34,755 nt of DNA from RPQJ01 sp052035645. Lineage in GTDB: Bacteria > Pseudomonadota > Gammaproteobacteria > Steroidobacterales > Steroidobacteraceae. Numbering within the stretch: the first letter of the stretch is position 1; every line of letters begins with the position of its first letter. A model generated the notes under the pieces. The model was not told the origin of the DNA. It saw only the letters and a list, made by a program, of their open reading frames with translations, and searched no databases. Both the position numbers and the translations under genes were made by a program. Positions 8,009 through 16,971 of this stretch are shown here, piece by piece. The stretch spans positions 1-34,755 of the forward strand of contig JBPOHK010000189.1 of assembly GCA_052035645.1 (NCBI GenBank), in the 5' to 3' direction.

Positions 8009-9166
8009 ATGAGACCCAGCGACAACTACGAGGAAGTCCGCTCCGGCGTGCGTGCCCTGTGCGCGCAGTTCCCCGACGAGTACTTCCGCAAGGTGGACCT
8101 CGCCCGCGACTACCCGAGCGAGTTCGTCGACGCGCTGACCAAGGCCGGCTGGCTGGCTGCGCTGATCCCGCACGAGTACGGCGGATCGGGGCTCAGCCTC
8201 GCCGAGGCCTCCGTGATCATGGAGGAGATCAACCGCAGCGGCGGCAACTCCGGGGCCTGCCATGGCCAGATGTACGTCATGAACGTGCTGGTGCGGCACG
8301 GCAACGAGCGGCAGAAGCAGGAATACCTGACGAAGATCGCGACCGGCGAGCTGCGCCTGCAGTCGATGGCCGTGACCGAACCGACCACGGGCACCGACAC
8401 GACCAAGCTGAAGACCACGGCGGTGCGCAAGGGCGATCGCTACGTGGTGAAGGGCCAGAAGGTCTGGATCTCGCGCGTGCGCCACTCCGACCTCATGCTG
8501 CTGCTCGCGCGCACGACGCCGCTCAGCGAAGTGAAGAAGAAGTCGGAAGGCCTCTCGGTCTTCGTCGTCGACCTGCGCGAAGCGATCGGCAAGGGCCTGA
8601 CGCTGCGCTCGATCGACAACATGGTCAACCACGAGACCAACGAGCTGTTCTTCGACGACCTCGAGATCCCGGCCGAGAACCTGATCGGCGTCGAGGGGCA
8701 GGGCTTCAAGTACATCCTCGACGGACTCAACGCCGAGCGCGTGCTCATCGCCGCCGAGTGCATCGGCGACGGCTACTGGTTCGTCGAGCGCGCCTCGAAG
8801 TACGCCAACGAGCGTCGCGTGTTCGACCGCCCGATCGGCCAGAACCAGGGCGTGCAGTTCCCGCTCGCCGAATCCTACGTCGAGGTCGAGGCGGCGAGCC
8901 TGATGCGCTTCCGCGCCTGCGAGCTGTACGACGCCAAGAAGCCCTGCGGCGCCGAGGCGAACATGGCCAAGTACCTCGCGGCCAAGGCCTCGTGGGAGGC
9001 GGGCAACGCCTGCCTGCAGACGCACGGCGGCTTCGGCTTCGCCTGCGAGTACGATGTCGAGCGCAAGTTCCGCGAGACGCGCCTGTACCAGGTGGCGCCG
9101 ATCTCGACGAACCTGATCCTGTCGTACTTTGCCGAGCACGGGCTCGGCCTGCCGCGTTCCTTCTGA
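8009..9166 (+). CDS. Acyl-CoA dehydrogenase (single-gene type)
   Basis: A 385-residue ACAD that, unlike the two pairs nearby, has no degenerate partner gene. VTEPTTGTDT (122-131) is the flavin loop in variant form. GQKVWISRVRHSD (about 149-161) follows it. Glu243 in LNAERVLIAAE is the candidate catalytic base, since the C-terminal position used by medium-chain enzymes reads LYQVAPIS with Gln. QTHGGFGFACEYDVERKFRE is the usual C-terminal signature. It probably forms a homotetramer. It opens operon 2 and has no ribosome-binding site; translation from a leaderless message is likely. The substrate cannot be read from sequence. Confidence 0.93.
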   Translation: MRPSDNYEEVRSGVRALCAQFPDEYFRKVDLARDYPSEFVDALTKAGWLAALIPHEYGGSGLSLAEASVIMEEINRSGGNSGACHGQMYVMNVLVRHGNERQKQEYLTKIATGELRLQSMAVTEPTTGTDTTKLKTTAVRKGDRYVVKGQKVWISRVRHSDLMLLLARTTPLSEVKKKSEGLSVFVVDLREAIGKGLTLRSIDNMVNHETNELFFDDLEIPAENLIGVEGQGFKYILDGLNAERVLIAAECIGDGYWFVERASKYANERRVFDRPIGQNQGVQFPLAESYVEVEAASLMRFRACELYDAKKPCGAEANMAKYLAAKASWEAGNACLQTHGGFGFACEYDVERKFRETRLYQVAPISTNLILSYFAEHGLGLPRSF

Positions 9167-9176
9167 GCGGGCCGCG

Positions 9177-10355
9177 ATGCGTCCCCTCGACGGCGTCACG
9201 GTGGTCACGCTGGAGCACGCCATCGCGGCGCCGTTCTGCACGCGCCAGCTGGCGGACCTCGGTGCCCGCGTCATCAAGATCGAGCGACCGGGCGCCGGCG
9301 ACTTCGCGCGCGACTACGACACGCGGGTGCGCGGACTGGCCTCGCATTTCGTCTGGACCAACCGTTCGAAGGAAAGCGTCACGCTCGACGTGAAGCACGC
9401 CGAGGCGAAGAGGATCCTCGGCAAGCTGCTCGACTCGGCCGACGTGCTGGTGCAGAACCTCGCGCCCGGCGCTGCGGCCCGGCTCGGGCTCGGCTACGAC
9501 GAACTCTCGCAGCGGTTCCCGCGCCTGATCGTCTGCGACATCTCCGGCTACGGCGCCGACGGTCCGTACGCGCAGAAGAAGGCCTACGACCTGCTGATCC
9601 AGAGCGAGTCGGGGTTCCTGTCGGTCACCGGTACGCCGGAGTCACCCGCCAAGGCGGGCAATTCCATCGCCGACATCTCGGCCGGCATGTACGCGTATTC
9701 CAGCATCCTCGCGGCGCTGCTGCAGCGGGGCAGGACTGGGCGCGGCTCGCACATCGACGTCGCGCTGCTCGAGACCATGGTCGAGTGGATGAGCTTCCCG
9801 CTCTATTACGCGTTCGAGGGCGCCGCCCCGCCGAAGCGCACGGGCGCCGCGCACGCGACGATCTATCCTTACGGACCGTTCCGTGCCGGCGACGGCAAGC
9901 TCGTGATGTTCGGCCTGCAGAACGAGCGCGAGTGGGCGATCTTCTGCGACAAGGTGCTGCTGCAGCCGGGGCTCGCCACCGACGCCCGGTTCGCCAGCAA
10001 TGCGCTGCGCACGGGTGCCCGCACGGCGATCGACGAGGTGATCCACGCGGCATTCGCCGGCCTGACCGCGCCCGAAGTGGTGGCACGACTCGATGCGGCC
10101 GGCATCGCCAATGCCCGCATCAACGACGTTGCCGAGGTGTGGCAGCACCCGCAGCTCGCCGCGCGGGGCCGCTGGACGACGGTGGGTACCGAAAAGGGGG
10201 TCGTGCCGGCCCTGCGGCCGCCCGCCGGGCTCGACGGCGTCGAGCCGAGGATGGACCCGGTGCCCGCGCTGGGCCAGCATACCGACGCGGTGCTCGGCGA
10301 ACTCGGCTATTCGGCCGAGACCATCGCCGGCCTGCGTGCCGAAGGCGCCGTCTGA
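9177..10355 (+). CDS. Class III CoA-transferase (CaiB/BaiF family)
   Basis: A 392-residue formyl-CoA transferase-type enzyme that moves CoA between carboxylic acids without ATP. LDGVTVVTLEHAIAAPFCTR (4-23) and LADLGARVIKIERPGAGD (25-42) are the N-terminal family signature. Asp166 in NSIADISAGMYA aligns with the catalytic Asp169 of oxalate formyl-CoA transferase. A longer frame from 9129 overlaps the ACAD; ATG 9177 starts right before the first conserved strand and leaves a 10-base gap, so I prefer it. In bile-acid and carnitine pathways this family recycles CoA from product to substrate, a plausible role here. Confidence 0.92.
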   Translation: MRPLDGVTVVTLEHAIAAPFCTRQLADLGARVIKIERPGAGDFARDYDTRVRGLASHFVWTNRSKESVTLDVKHAEAKRILGKLLDSADVLVQNLAPGAAARLGLGYDELSQRFPRLIVCDISGYGADGPYAQKKAYDLLIQSESGFLSVTGTPESPAKAGNSIADISAGMYAYSSILAALLQRGRTGRGSHIDVALLETMVEWMSFPLYYAFEGAAPPKRTGAAHATIYPYGPFRAGDGKLVMFGLQNEREWAIFCDKVLLQPGLATDARFASNALRTGARTAIDEVIHAAFAGLTAPEVVARLDAAGIANARINDVAEVWQHPQLAARGRWTTVGTEKGVVPALRPPAGLDGVEPRMDPVPALGQHTDAVLGELGYSAETIAGLRAEGAV

Positions 10356-10361
10356 AGGAGG
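10355..10361 (+). promoter_or_regulatory. Shine-Dalgarno AAGGAGG fixing a GTG start
   Basis: AAGGAGG overlaps the stop codon of the CoA-transferase and stands 4 bases before GTG 10366. It is the best ribosome-binding site in operon 2. It decides that the crotonase begins at this GTG rather than at the far upstream ATG of the same frame (10093), which would overlap the transferase by more than 250 bases. Confidence 0.75.
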
Positions 10362-10365
10362 GTCC

Positions 10366-11175
10366 GTGAGCTACCAGCAGATCCAGTACGAGGTCCGCGA
10401 CCGGATCGCGACCATCACCCTCAACCGGCCCGAGCAGCTGAACGCCTGGACCGACGTCATGGCGGACGAGGTCTACCAGGCCATGCATGCGGCCGGCGCG
10501 GACGACGGCGTGCGCGTCATCGTGCTCACCGGCGCCGGGCGCGCCTTCTGTGCGGGCGGCGACATCACCGGCTTCAAGTCCGACAACCCGCGCCAGCTGA
10601 TCGACAAGCTGCCGCGCGCCTACGACTTCAGCCGGCGACCCGACTACCAGAGTCGCGCCACGTACTTCCCCGCGATCCCGAAGCCGATCATCGGCATGAT
10701 CAATGGCGCGGCGGCGGGTCTCGGCCTCGTGCACGCGCTCTTCTGCGACGTGCGCTTCGTGGCCGAGGAAGCGACGCTCACCACGGCCTTCGCCCGCATC
10801 GGCCTCGCGTCCGAGTACGGCATGGCGTGGATCCTCGAGCGCGTGGCCGGGCACGCCACGGCGCTGGACCTGCTGCTGTCCGCCCGCAAGATCAAGGGGC
10901 CGGAGGCTCAGCGCCTCGGGCTCGCGCAACAGGTGGTCCCGGCGGCGCAGCTGGCCGAGGCCACCTATGCCTATGCGAAGGACATCGCGGACAACGTCTC
11001 GCCGCGGTCGACGCGGTCGCTGAAGCGCCAGCTGTGGGACCTGCCGTTCCAGTCGCTGCACGAGGCGGTGATGGCGGACAGCGCGGAAATGATGGATTCC
11101 AACGTCAGCGAGGACTTCCAGGAAGGCAAGCTGGCCTTCAAGGAAAAGCGCTCGCCGAAGTTCACCGGTCGCTGA
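10366..11175 (+). CDS. Crotonase-family protein
   Basis: A 269-residue crotonase with a GTG start. FCAGGD (61-66) and NGAAAGLG (113-120) build the oxyanion hole. The first hydratase Glu position holds Val122 and the second holds Phe142. An acid, Glu150 (GLASEYG), occupies the isomerase-type position. This pattern is common in a crotonase subgroup simply annotated enoyl-CoA hydratase, so the true reaction is open. The C-terminus ends KRSPKFTGR, the same tail as the crotonase at 13509. It is followed by ACAD pair 2 after 7 bases. AAGGAGG gives it a strong translation signal. Confidence 0.92.
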   Translation: MSYQQIQYEVRDRIATITLNRPEQLNAWTDVMADEVYQAMHAAGADDGVRVIVLTGAGRAFCAGGDITGFKSDNPRQLIDKLPRAYDFSRRPDYQSRATYFPAIPKPIIGMINGAAAGLGLVHALFCDVRFVAEEATLTTAFARIGLASEYGMAWILERVAGHATALDLLLSARKIKGPEAQRLGLAQQVVPAAQLAEATYAYAKDIADNVSPRSTRSLKRQLWDLPFQSLHEAVMADSAEMMDSNVSEDFQEGKLAFKEKRSPKFTGR

Positions 11176-11182
11176 GGGCACC

Positions 11183-12379
<1,197 letters not shown>

Positions 12380-12381
12380 CC

Positions 12382-13512
12382 ATGGACTTCACGCTCAGCG
12401 ACGAACAGTCGATGCTGGCCGAGGCGGTCGCCCGCTGGCTGGAGACCGACTACGACTTCACGCGCCGACGCCAACTCGCTTCCGGTGCGGAAGCCTGGCA
12501 GGCCAACTGGAGCCAGCTTGCGGATCTCGGCCTGCTGGGGCTCAATGTCCCCGAAGCGGACGGGGGCATGGGGGCCTCGTCGATCGAGGCGCTGCTGGTC
12601 ATGCAGGCCTTCGGTCGTGCGCTCACCGTGGAGCCTTACCTGCAGACCGCGCTCGTCGCCGCGCCGCTGCTCGCTCGGGCCGGCAGCGATGCGCAGCGCG
12701 CGGAGTGGCTGCCGGCCATCGCGTCCGGCGAGAAGCGCGTCGTGGTCGCGGCATACGAGCCGGGCGCGCGCTTCGACCTCGATCACATCGAGACACGGGC
12801 CGAGCGTCGCGGAGCGGGATATGTGCTCAACGGCCACAAGACGGCCGTGATCGGTGCGGCCGGCGCCGATGCGCTGATCGTCTCGGCGCGTACCGAAGGC
12901 GCCGCCCGCGGCGCCGCGGGTGTGTCGCTGTTCCTGGTGCCGGCCGATGCACCGGGCCTCGCGATCGACGACAAGCCCACGATCGACGGTGCGCACGCCG
13001 CCGAGGTCACGCTGGCGAACGTCGAGGTGGGCGAGGACGCGCGGGTGGGTCCGTTGCACGGCGGCTACGACGAGCTGGAGCGCGCGATCGATCGCGGTAC
13101 GGCCGGCCTGTGCGCGGAGGCCGTGGGCGTGATGGAGAAGCTGCTGGAGATGACGGCCGAGCACCTGCGTACGCGCAAGCAGTTCGGGCAGGCCATCGGC
13201 AACTTCCAGGCCCTGCAGCACCGCGCGGCCGACATGGCCATTGCGATCGAGCAGGCACGCTCGACGGCCCTGCTGGCGGCCGCGAAGATCGACGACGACG
13301 ATCGCCGGGAGCGCCGGCGTGCGATTTCGGCGGCCAAGGTGATGGCGGGCCAGTCCGGCCGCTACGTCGGCGAGCAGGCGGTGCAATTGCACGGCGGCAT
13401 GGGCATGACCGACGACCTGCCGGTCGGGTGGTACTTCAAGCGCCTGGTCGTGATCGACCTGACCCACGGCGACGTCGATACCCACCTCGAACTGTACGGA
13501 GCGCTGCTGTGA
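12382..13512 (+). CDS. Acyl-CoA dehydrogenase-like (beta) chain of pair 2
   Basis: A 376-residue ACAD-fold protein starting MDFTLSDEQ, nearly the same opening as the beta chain of pair 1. RKQFGQAIGNFQALQHR and QLHGGMGMTDDLPVGWYFKR are retained. The flavin loop SEPxAGSD is replaced by VAAYEPGARFDLD, and neither catalytic Glu position is kept (DRGTAGLCAEAVG; VIDLTHGDVDTH). It should therefore act only with the chain encoded 2 bases upstream. The start at 12382 is internal to a longer frame that reads out of frame through the alpha gene; homology to the pair 1 beta chain fixes the true start. Its stop overlaps the next GTG by 4 bases (GTGA). Confidence 0.92.
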   Translation: MDFTLSDEQSMLAEAVARWLETDYDFTRRRQLASGAEAWQANWSQLADLGLLGLNVPEADGGMGASSIEALLVMQAFGRALTVEPYLQTALVAAPLLARAGSDAQRAEWLPAIASGEKRVVVAAYEPGARFDLDHIETRAERRGAGYVLNGHKTAVIGAAGADALIVSARTEGAARGAAGVSLFLVPADAPGLAIDDKPTIDGAHAAEVTLANVEVGEDARVGPLHGGYDELERAIDRGTAGLCAEAVGVMEKLLEMTAEHLRTRKQFGQAIGNFQALQHRAADMAIAIEQARSTALLAAAKIDDDDRRERRRAISAAKVMAGQSGRYVGEQAVQLHGGMGMTDDLPVGWYFKRLVVIDLTHGDVDTHLELYGALL

Positions 13513-14294
13513 GCGAAGCGACGGAAGACCGCGTGCTGGTACGGCGCGAGGGCGCCATTGCCGTCATGACGCTGAACTACCCGCGGCGCATGAACGCGTT
13601 CGGGCTCGCGATGCGCCAGCAGATGTGGGACCGGCTGCTCGAACTCGAGTCCGACGAGGACGTGCGGGCCATCGTGCTCACGGGCGCGGGCGGCAATCTG
13701 TGCGCCGGCGGCGACATCACGGAGATGGAGTCGCGTCCGGTCCTCAAGGGCCGCATCCGCATGGAACTGGCCACGCGCATCTTCCGGCTGCTGGTGACCG
13801 GACCGAAGCCCTTCCTGTGCGCGGTGGAGGGCAACGCGGCGGGCTGTGGCGTGTCGTTCGCCGCGGCGAGCGACTACTGCGTCGCGGCGAGCGATGCGAA
13901 GTTCAAGATCGCCTTCATCAAGGTGGGCCTGATCCCCGACGTCGGCGGCCTCTGGTCCATTCCGCGCAAGATCGGGCACCGCAAGACGATGGAACTGGCC
14001 GCTTTCGCCGAGCCGTTCGGTGCGGAGGAAGCGCTCAAGATGCAGCTGGTGAACGAACTCAGCGCGCCGGGCAAGGCGCTGGAGCGCGCGCTCGTGGTCG
14101 CGGAGAAGTTCGCGGCCAATCCGCCCATGGCGAATGCACTGCTGCGCGCCGCGCTGAACGCGGAGGCCGACACGGTCGACGACGCCATCCAGGCCGAGAT
14201 CACCTACCAGGCCGCGCTGCAGAATTCCGCGGACTTCGGCGAGGCGGCCAAGGCGTTTCTCGAGAAGCGCCCGCCGAAGTTCACCGGGCGCTGA
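13509..14294 (+). CDS. Crotonase-family protein, isomerase-like
   Basis: A 261-residue crotonase with a GTG start overlapping the upstream stop. LCAGGD (64-69) and EGNAAGCG (107-114) are the oxyanion-hole elements. The two hydratase Glu positions hold Ser116 and Phe136. Asp144 in GLIPDVGGLW matches the catalytic Asp of PaaG-type enoyl-CoA isomerases and related delta-isomerases. I therefore favour isomerase or ring-opening chemistry over hydration. It closes operon 2, repeating the alpha-beta-crotonase order of operon 1. The tail reads KRPPKFTGR. The 39-base gap to the convergent gene holds no clear terminator. Confidence 0.92.
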   Translation: MSEATEDRVLVRREGAIAVMTLNYPRRMNAFGLAMRQQMWDRLLELESDEDVRAIVLTGAGGNLCAGGDITEMESRPVLKGRIRMELATRIFRLLVTGPKPFLCAVEGNAAGCGVSFAAASDYCVAASDAKFKIAFIKVGLIPDVGGLWSIPRKIGHRKTMELAAFAEPFGAEEALKMQLVNELSAPGKALERALVVAEKFAANPPMANALLRAALNAEADTVDDAIQAEITYQAALQNSADFGEAAKAFLEKRPPKFTGR

Positions 14295-14333
14295 GCCTCA
14301 CGTCCGGGCCCGTGCCGGCGCAGGGGCGGGCGT

Positions 14334-15416
14334 TCAGCCGTACTTTCGGAAGCTCACGCCGACGCGCGTGCCGGCGCCCGGCAGCCGGTTGACTGGCCGA
14401 TTCCCATGGCTCGGGGCCGCTTCGCCCCACGCGAACCACACGTCCGGCTCGCGCGTGTCGCCGACACGGCGCCAGCGGCCGTCGACCTGGGGGTTCTTCA
14501 GTTCGCCGAGGCCCACCAGCCGGCCCTTCGGGTCGGGCAGGAATTCCCACTGCTCGCCGAAGGCAGAGTACCGGATGCCGTCCTGCCAGTAGCCATTGCT
14601 GCCGAAGTCGACTTCGCCGGTGACGTCGTAGGTGTAGCGCACCTCGCCGTTCTCGTTGCCGAGGATGGCGAAGCCGAACTGGTCGTGGCCGAGCGTGAAG
14701 TGCCCGAAGTCGATGCTGCCGTCCTTGTACCGCGTGGCCCAGGTGTACCAGACGAGTTCGAGCTTCTCCTGCACCAGGGCATCCCTGGTGCGATAAATCT
14801 CGCCGCCTTCGTACATGTAGATCGGGTCGAAGCCGATCATGCCGCGCACCGTGTGGCCGAGGATCGTGCCTTCCATCTCGAAGATGTTCGCCACGTAGTA
14901 CATGCCGGCGTCGCGGCCGGGCAGGTACCAGTGCATGCCGGGCTTCACCAGCCGGCCGTGGATCTCCATCGCGCCTTCCTCGATCCAGCTGCACTCGTCG
15001 GGCGACCAGGTGACGTGGAACGGGTTGCCCTTCTGCGCCGGGTCGCTGCGCCAGTGCACGCGGCCGTCTTCGAGCGTGCGCGTGCAGTTGTCGTTCGGCA
15101 CGGAGTTCCGCCCGGCCGGGTGCATGTGCATGCCGTCCGTGTGGTCGAGCGTCGAACTCAGGAAGAAGCGCCTGCGCGTGTCCCTGGCGGCGCCCGGCAG
15201 GCCGTACGGGATGCGCCGCATCGGGCAGTGGATCTCGCCCTGTTCGTCGCGGAACGTGCCCCAGAGGTACAGCGCCTCCGGGACCATGCCGAAGTAGGCC
15301 CGGTCCGACATCATGTCCTCGAGCGTCGGCTCGAAGGCGCTGCACAGCGCCTGCCAGCCGAAGTCGCCTCGCCGCAGGACGCCGGAAGTGTGCCTGGGAT
15401 CGTTCGAGCCGTTCAT
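14334..15416 (-). CDS. Conserved protein of unknown function, beta-rich
   Basis: A 360-residue protein with no motif I can tie to a reaction. It is rich in Trp, Tyr and Gly and in alternating beta-strand pattern, with segments such as HWYLPGRDAGMYYV, TWATRYKDGSIDFGHFTLGH and WQDGIRYSAFGEQWEF. This recalls the AttH/hydroxyneurosporene-synthase-like double beta-barrel folds, but I cannot confirm that. There is no signal peptide or membrane segment, so it should be cytosolic. AGGAGA (15421-15426) lies 4 bases before ATG 15416, which rules out the longer frame from 15452. It diverges from the RHH-FCD regulator and faces operon 2 tail to tail, so that regulator may control it. Confidence 0.85.
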   Translation of the reverse strand: MNGSNDPRHTSGVLRRGDFGWQALCSAFEPTLEDMMSDRAYFGMVPEALYLWGTFRDEQGEIHCPMRRIPYGLPGAARDTRRRFFLSSTLDHTDGMHMHPAGRNSVPNDNCTRTLEDGRVHWRSDPAQKGNPFHVTWSPDECSWIEEGAMEIHGRLVKPGMHWYLPGRDAGMYYVANIFEMEGTILGHTVRGMIGFDPIYMYEGGEIYRTRDALVQEKLELVWYTWATRYKDGSIDFGHFTLGHDQFGFAILGNENGEVRYTYDVTGEVDFGSNGYWQDGIRYSAFGEQWEFLPDPKGRLVGLGELKNPQVDGRWRRVGDTREPDVWFAWGEAAPSHGNRPVNRLPGAGTRVGVSFRKYG

Positions 15417-15493
15417 GGGGTCTCCTGGCGCAAGGGCGCGCGGATCGCGCAAACCGGTCGACCGTAGCGGCCCCGGGTGCAGGCCGTCAATGT

Positions 15494-15505
15494 GTCACAT
15501 GTTAC
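15494..15505 (+). promoter_or_regulatory. Near-palindromic operator candidate in a divergent promoter
   Basis: GTCACATGTTAC is a 12-base inverted repeat around ACATGT with one mismatch per arm. It sits in the 120-base gap between the unknown protein (minus) and the RHH-FCD regulator (plus). TAACAT on the minus strand and TACGAT (15503-15508) on the plus strand are possible -10 boxes overlapping it. Divergent placement next to a regulator gene suggests autoregulation. The core GTAACATGT recurs at 22311-22319 in another divergent region. Confidence 0.45.
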
Positions 15506-15536
15506 GATCGAGCGTGCCACGGGCGAGGGCGGGTGC

Positions 15537-16160
15537 ATGGCGCGGACGGCGGCAGAGAGAATGGCGGGCCTGCGGGCCCGGCAGCGTGACGCAGGGCTAG
15601 TGACCCTGACGCTGGTGGTGCCCGCGGAGGAAGTCGAGGCGTTTCGCACGCTGGCCCGTCGTCGTCGCGACGGAGCAAGAGGCGCAGGGCGTGGGCGACG
15701 CGGGCCCCCGAGCCTGGCCGCGGCGCCGCGACGCCTGAGCCGGCGCAGCGCGATCCGGCCGCAGGACATCATGAAGCTGCGCGAGCTGCTCGAGGTTGCG
15801 GCGCTGGGGCTCGTCTGCGCCAGGCTCACGGTTGCAGGCGGGCGCCGGCTGCGGGCCCTCATCGACTGGGAACGGGCGCTGGATGCCGATGCGTCGGGTC
15901 CGGACCTTCAGCGCCTGCATGCCTTGCTCGGCGAACTGAGCGGCGATTCCACGCTGCAGTTCCTGCTCACGGTCGCCCTGCGGCTCACCGACGAGCACGC
16001 CTCGTTCGCCGGCCGCCCGCGCCGCGAGCGTGCGGCGGGAGTGGCGCGCATCCGGCGAATCCATGCCGGCATCGTGGAGGCCATTCTCGAGCGCAATGCC
16101 GGGCTCGCCGAGTCCCGCCTGCGCCGCTACCTCGCCGGCCTGCGCGAGTGGCTGGACTAG
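15537..16160 (+). CDS. Transcriptional regulator, RHH-like N-terminus plus FCD domain
   Basis: A 207-residue protein. Residues 1-45 (AERMAGLRARQRDAG, then LVTLTLVVPAEEVEAFRTLA) look like a ribbon-helix-helix unit: a basic helix, a short beta strand, then a helix. A basic linker (about 46-72) follows. Residues 73-205 (IRPQDIMKLRELLE, LQRLHALLGELSGDSTLQ, RIRRIHAGIVEAI) match the all-helical FCD ligand-binding domain of FadR/GntR regulators. The usual winged-helix domain of that family is absent. FCD domains sense acids or acyl-CoA-like effectors, so this protein probably reports pathway metabolites. ATG 15537 is preferred to the in-frame start at 15477, which would include the operator-like palindrome. 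Its TAG stop shares the CTAG at 16157-16160 with the convergent SDR gene. Confidence 0.82.
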   Translation: MARTAAERMAGLRARQRDAGLVTLTLVVPAEEVEAFRTLARRRRDGARGAGRGRRGPPSLAAAPRRLSRRSAIRPQDIMKLRELLEVAALGLVCARLTVAGGRRLRALIDWERALDADASGPDLQRLHALLGELSGDSTLQFLLTVALRLTDEHASFAGRPRRERAAGVARIRRIHAGIVEAILERNAGLAESRLRRYLAGLREWLD

Positions 16161-16900
16161 GCCGGCCTCTGCGACGCATCCGGCACCATCTCGCCGAACA
16201 GCAGCACGGACTCGTCTCCCTTCGGCGGCAGCGCCGCCCAGATGTCGCGCGCGGCCTGCTCCGGCGACAGCACGCCCTGGCCCGTCTCGAACTGCCGCGC
16301 CATCTGCGGCGCGACCGGGTATTCCGCGGCCGACAGCGTCGCTATTTGCCGGGTGCTCGGCGTGTCGACGAAGCCGGGGCGCACGGCGACGACCCACGTC
16401 TTGCGGCCGCGGGCCTTCAGTTCACGCTTCACCGTTCGCACCCACATCTCGACCCCCGCCTTGGCCGCGCAGTAACTCGCATTGCCGGCGAAGGGATGGC
16501 GTGCCGCCGCCGAAGACATCAGCACGAGGCCGGATTCGTAGCCGGGCTTCACGGCGCGCAGGAACATCTCGCCGAGAACGAGGGGCGCGACGGCGTTGGC
16601 CTGGATGCAGCGCGCCGTCTCGGCCGGGTCGCCTTCGCCGACGAAGCCGGGCTGGCCGGGGTAATACGCGTTGTGGACGAAGATCGCCCGCTCCCCCGCG
16701 AAGCCGGACAACTCGCGTTCGAAGCTGGCCTGCACGGCGGCGTAGGTCTCGGGCCGCGTGAGGTCGAATGCGACCGTCTCGAGTTCCGGGTGGACGCGCC
16801 GCGACAGGTTGACGATGCGGGCATCGGGCCAGGGTTGCGTGCGGGCGAGCCCGAGTCCGAGGCCCTGGGTGGCGCCGCTGATCCAGACGAGGGTGCTCAC
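16157..16900 (-). CDS. Short-chain dehydrogenase/reductase
   Basis: A 247-residue classical SDR. SGATQGLGLG (8-17) is the NAD(P)-binding glycine motif. Ser130, Tyr143 and Lys147 (SYCAAKAG) form the catalytic set with the normal 12-residue Ser-Tyr spacing. The usual NNAG is FVHNAYY, as in sepiapterin reductase-like members. The C-terminus VLLFGEMVPDAS is also typical of that group. It would reduce a carbonyl or oxidise an alcohol in the cytosol. The start is GTG at 16900, supported by AGGGAGGA (16908-16915) 7 bases upstream. It is divergent from the DUF2889 gene and overlaps the regulator's stop by 4 bases. Confidence 0.9.
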   Translation of the reverse strand: MSTLVWISGATQGLGLGLARTQPWPDARIVNLSRRVHPELETVAFDLTRPETYAAVQASFERELSGFAGERAIFVHNAYYPGQPGFVGEGDPAETARCIQANAVAPLVLGEMFLRAVKPGYESGLVLMSSAAARHPFAGNASYCAAKAGVEMWVRTVKRELKARGRKTWVVAVRPGFVDTPSTRQIATLSAAEYPVAPQMARQFETGQGVLSPEQAARDIWAALPPKGDESVLLFGEMVPDASQRPA

Positions 16901-16907
16901 GCTAGAA

Positions 16908-16915
16908 TCCTCCCT
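16908..16915 (-). promoter_or_regulatory. Shine-Dalgarno AGGGAGGA fixing a GTG start
   Basis: On the minus strand AGGGAGGA stands 7 bases before GTG 16898-16900. It supports the GTG as the true start of the SDR, directly ahead of the first beta strand STLVWISGA. The 71-base divergent gap to the DUF2889 gene has no copy of the 19-base motif. Confidence 0.7.
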
Positions 16916-16971
16916 TGAACGGCCCGCCGCCGCGCGTGCGCCGACACATTCTCGCCAGGAGACCCTTGCCC

